Shown here: piece after piece, positions 62,285-64,000 of the stretch
Layout: every line of letters begins with the position of its first letter
How positions within the stretch are numbered: position 1 is the first letter of the stretch
Origin: Calothrix sp. HK-06
Lineage (GTDB): Bacteria; Cyanobacteriota; Cyanobacteriia; Cyanobacteriales; Nostocaceae
Direction: 5' to 3'
DNA length: 64,000 nt
Assembly: GCF_001904745.1 (NCBI RefSeq)
Contig: NZ_MRCD01000038.1
Coordinates: 1-64,000, forward strand
Made by a program: the position numbers and the translations under genes
Notes under the pieces: model-generated
What the model was told of the DNA's origin: nothing
Database searches by the model: none
What the model saw: only the letters and a program-made list of their open reading frames with translations

Positions 62285-63406
62285 ATGAATATTGCAGAAT
62301 TGGAAACAATCGAGATTATCGAAAGTGCTACTGATATTGAAGAACCAACGCTCGATATTTTGGAACAAGTAGCTGACGAAGCTTTGATTGCCGACAATGA
62401 TGAACGTGACGGTGACCAGATGGGAGCAGCTCGTCCTTCTGGATATAACAAAACCGAACATGATGATGCAGTCGGAGCTTTCTTTAAAGAAATGGCACGT
62501 TACCCGCTACTTAAACCCGATGAAGAGGTCGAGTTAGCAAGACGAGTCAGATTTTTAGAAGAAGTTCGAGAAATACAAGCATCATTACAAGAGAAGTCAG
62601 AGCAACCTGTGACTAAGGCACAAGTTGCAGTGCAATTAGATTTGACAGAAAGACAATTAGAAAGTCGGTTGTATCAAGGTAGAGTCGCTAAACGCAAAAT
62701 GATTCGCTCGAATTTGCGTTTGGTAGTATCAATAGCAAAACGATATTTAAATCGTGGAGTTCCTTTTCTGGATTTGATACAGGAAGGAGCAATGGGTTTG
62801 AACCGCGCGACAGAAAAGTTTGACCCAGATAAAGGATATAAATTTTCAACTTACGCATATTGGTGGATACGTCAAGCTATAACTCGTGCTATAGCAAATG
62901 ACGCGCGCACAATTCGTTTGCCAATTCACATTGTCGAAAAGCTGAACAAGCTGAAAAAAGCGCAACGCGAACTCAAACAGCAGCTTGGACGTAACCCCAA
63001 CGAAGTAGAACTTGCTGCCATATTAGAAATACCTCCATCTCAGCTGCGTCAGCTTCAACAATTACGTCGTCAAGCGCTTTCACTCAACCATCGTGTCGGT
63101 AAAGAAGAAGATACCGAACTGATGGATTTATTAGAAGATGAAGATAATCAGTCTCCTGAAGCAAAAATGAACGAAAGCATGATGCGTCAGGAGATATGGG
63201 AAGTTTTGGCTGATGTATTGACACCGCGTGAAAAAGATGTAATTTCATTGCGGTATGGTTTAACAACGAGTGAGCCATGTACTTTAGAAGAAGTTGGCAA
63301 TATGTTCAATCTTTCTCGCGAACGTGTTCGTCAAATTCAAAGTAAAGCAATGCGAAAGCTCCGGCGCCCACATATCGCTAAACGCTTGAAAGGTTGGCTG
63401 ATATAG
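62285..63406 (+). CDS. Group 2 sigma-70 family RNA polymerase sigma factor
   Basis: An alternative, non-essential-type sigma factor of 373 residues. Region 1.2 is DDAVGAFFKEMARYPLLKPD, region 2 RSNLRLVVSIAKRYLNRGVP and EGAMGLNRATEKFDPDKGYK (promoter melting), then FSTYAYWWIRQAITRAI for -10 recognition. Region 3 is IRLPIHIVEKLNKLKKAQRE and region 4 LTPREKDVISLRYGL with LEEVGNMFNLSRERVRQIQS (helix-turn-helix for -35). The acidic N-terminus (about 60 residues) is variable. Which cyanobacterial group 2 factor (SigB to SigE) it is cannot be settled by eye. Confidence 0.92.
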   Translation: MNIAELETIEIIESATDIEEPTLDILEQVADEALIADNDERDGDQMGAARPSGYNKTEHDDAVGAFFKEMARYPLLKPDEEVELARRVRFLEEVREIQASLQEKSEQPVTKAQVAVQLDLTERQLESRLYQGRVAKRKMIRSNLRLVVSIAKRYLNRGVPFLDLIQEGAMGLNRATEKFDPDKGYKFSTYAYWWIRQAITRAIANDARTIRLPIHIVEKLNKLKKAQRELKQQLGRNPNEVELAAILEIPPSQLRQLQQLRRQALSLNHRVGKEEDTELMDLLEDEDNQSPEAKMNESMMRQEIWEVLADVLTPREKDVISLRYGLTTSEPCTLEEVGNMFNLSRERVRQIQSKAMRKLRRPHIAKRLKGWLI

Positions 63407-63417
63407 AGGTATATAAT

Positions 63418-63516
63418 ATGTCATGCTGAACGGAGTGAAGCATCTAAAAAGCTTTTAAACAGAAATTTAAAAAGCAAGAATACAATTAAAGATTCTTCGC
63501 TGCGCTCAGAATGACA
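63418..63516. repeat. Dispersed inverted repeat (GTCATGCTGA ... TCAGAATGAC)
   Basis: The stretch opens GTCATGCTGAACGGAGTGAA and closes AAGATTCTTCGCTGCGCTCA followed by GAATGACAT; the outer parts are approximately complementary. A related element lies near 4953-5003. It fills the gap between the sigma factor gene and the acetyltransferase gene. Confidence 0.6.
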
Positions 63517-63537
63517 TAATTATCAAATTACAATCCT

Positions 63538-64000
63538 ATGCCCAGCCATATAACTATACGTTCTGCACAACCAGAAGATTGCGAAGCAATTTTTTCTCTT
63601 ATCCAAGCTTTAGCGGAATACGAAAAACTATCACACGCTGTAACCGGAGATGCTCTTGCACTAAAAGAGCATCTTTTTGGTATGCACAAGTTTGCTGAAG
63701 CCATTTTAGCGGAATGTGATGGCAAAGCTGTCGGCTATGCTTTATTTCTTTATAACTATTCAACATTTCTTACTAAACCTGGTATTTATCTTGAAGACCT
63801 TTTTGTTCTTCCCGAATATCGGCGCCAGGGTATTGGTAAATCACTTATAAGTAAACTCGCACAAATCGCTTTAGAACGTAATTATGGGCGCCTCGAATGG
63901 AGTGTTCTAGATTGGAACGAACCTGCGATTGAATTTTACCGTCGCATCGGCGCCGAAATTTTGGGCGAATGGCGAATTTGTCGAGTTACTGGTACAGCTA
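63538..64000 (+). CDS. GNAT family N-acetyltransferase, cut by the window end
   Basis: Acetyl-CoA-dependent N-acetyltransferase; the gene continues past the window, with 154 codons visible and no stop. It reads MPSHITIRSAQPEDCEAIFS at the start, a large VGYALFLYNYSTFLTKPGIY segment, and the acetyl-CoA loop DLFVLPEYRRQGIGKSLISK (R/Q-x-x-G-x-G/A at RRQGIG). The late segment LEWSVLDWNEPAIEFYRRIG with N and Y is typical of diamine/spermidine-type GNATs. The acceptor is not known; polyamine or peptide N-termini are guesses. Confidence 0.85.
   Translation, partial: MPSHITIRSAQPEDCEAIFSLIQALAEYEKLSHAVTGDALALKEHLFGMHKFAEAILAECDGKAVGYALFLYNYSTFLTKPGIYLEDLFVLPEYRRQGIGKSLISKLAQIALERNYGRLEWSVLDWNEPAIEFYRRIGAEILGEWRICRVTGTA

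Overview
The window is chromosomal DNA of a cyanobacterium, most likely a filamentous, Nostocales-like one. The evidence is gene content: a plant-type zeta-carotene desaturase, SipA, a pheophorbide-a-oxygenase-like Rieske protein, a plant/cyanobacterial IspH, a Kdp operon with the cyanobacterial small subunit, an Amt transporter behind an NtcA-type box, a group 2 sigma-70 factor and a CbiG-CobJ fusion. Base composition is moderately AT-rich. No rRNA, tRNA, CRISPR array, transposase or prophage was seen. The genus is not determined.

Layout. 0.1-5 kb: a TPR-like protein lacking a CHAT domain, a DrrA/DrrB-type ABC exporter, a small secreted protein and an acyl-carrier-protein-like protein whose carrier serine is glycine. 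5-10 kb: PrxQ, cobyric acid synthase (cobQ) followed by a small unusual [2Fe-2S] protein, an SRPBCC protein and zeta-carotene desaturase. 10-15 kb: a ribbon-helix-helix protein, two paralogous all-helical proteins of unknown function and a large cyanobacterial conserved protein. 15-24 kb: IscA-like protein, TPR protein, TIGR01777 epimerase, FHA protein, copper P-type ATPase, TM2 protein and a CPBP protease. 24-30 kb: cbiG-cobJ, nucleotidyltransferase, quinone oxidoreductase, tmk-holB, a Tat-exported peroxiredoxin and sipA. 30-38 kb: two Spy/CpxP-like periplasmic proteins divergent from a histidine kinase, a PhyH-family dioxygenase, an exported repeat protein, the Rieske oxygenase and a DUF4383 protein. 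38-50 kb: a triterpenoid/hopanoid region (squalene/phytoene synthase-like, squalene-hopene cyclase, HpnB, HpnG, an RND exporter, HpnA, HpnH and IspH). 50-57.5 kb: SGNH hydrolase, ammonium transporter and kdpA-kdpB-kdpF/G-kdpC. 57.5-64 kb: DUF1838 protein, PriA, a long gene-free stretch, a sigma factor and a GNAT acetyltransferase cut by the window end.

The genes work in recognisable groups. The hopanoid block runs from isoprenoid supply (IspH) through squalene formation and cyclisation to side-chain building (HpnH, HpnG, HpnA, HpnB); an RND exporter sits 14 bp upstream of hpnA, apparently in one operon with hpnA-hpnH. Two cobalamin genes lie about 16 kb apart. Two peroxiredoxins (one cytoplasmic, one Tat-targeted), SipA and an IscA-like protein belong to stress and Fe-S functions.

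The strongest genome-scale signal is the palindrome GGCGCC. By hand I count nearly 100 copies (about one per 650 bp), against roughly four expected at about 40% GC, while the usual cyanobacterial HIP1 octamer GCGATCGC was not seen. Several short palindromic repeat families fill intergenic gaps. The best leads for undescribed biology are the tandem paralogues at 10.6-12.9 kb, the serine-less ACP-like protein at 4.0 kb, the Spy-like/histidine kinase locus at 30.4-33 kb and in-frame repeat-derived insertions in the copper ATPase and PriA. Counts and alignments were made by eye.
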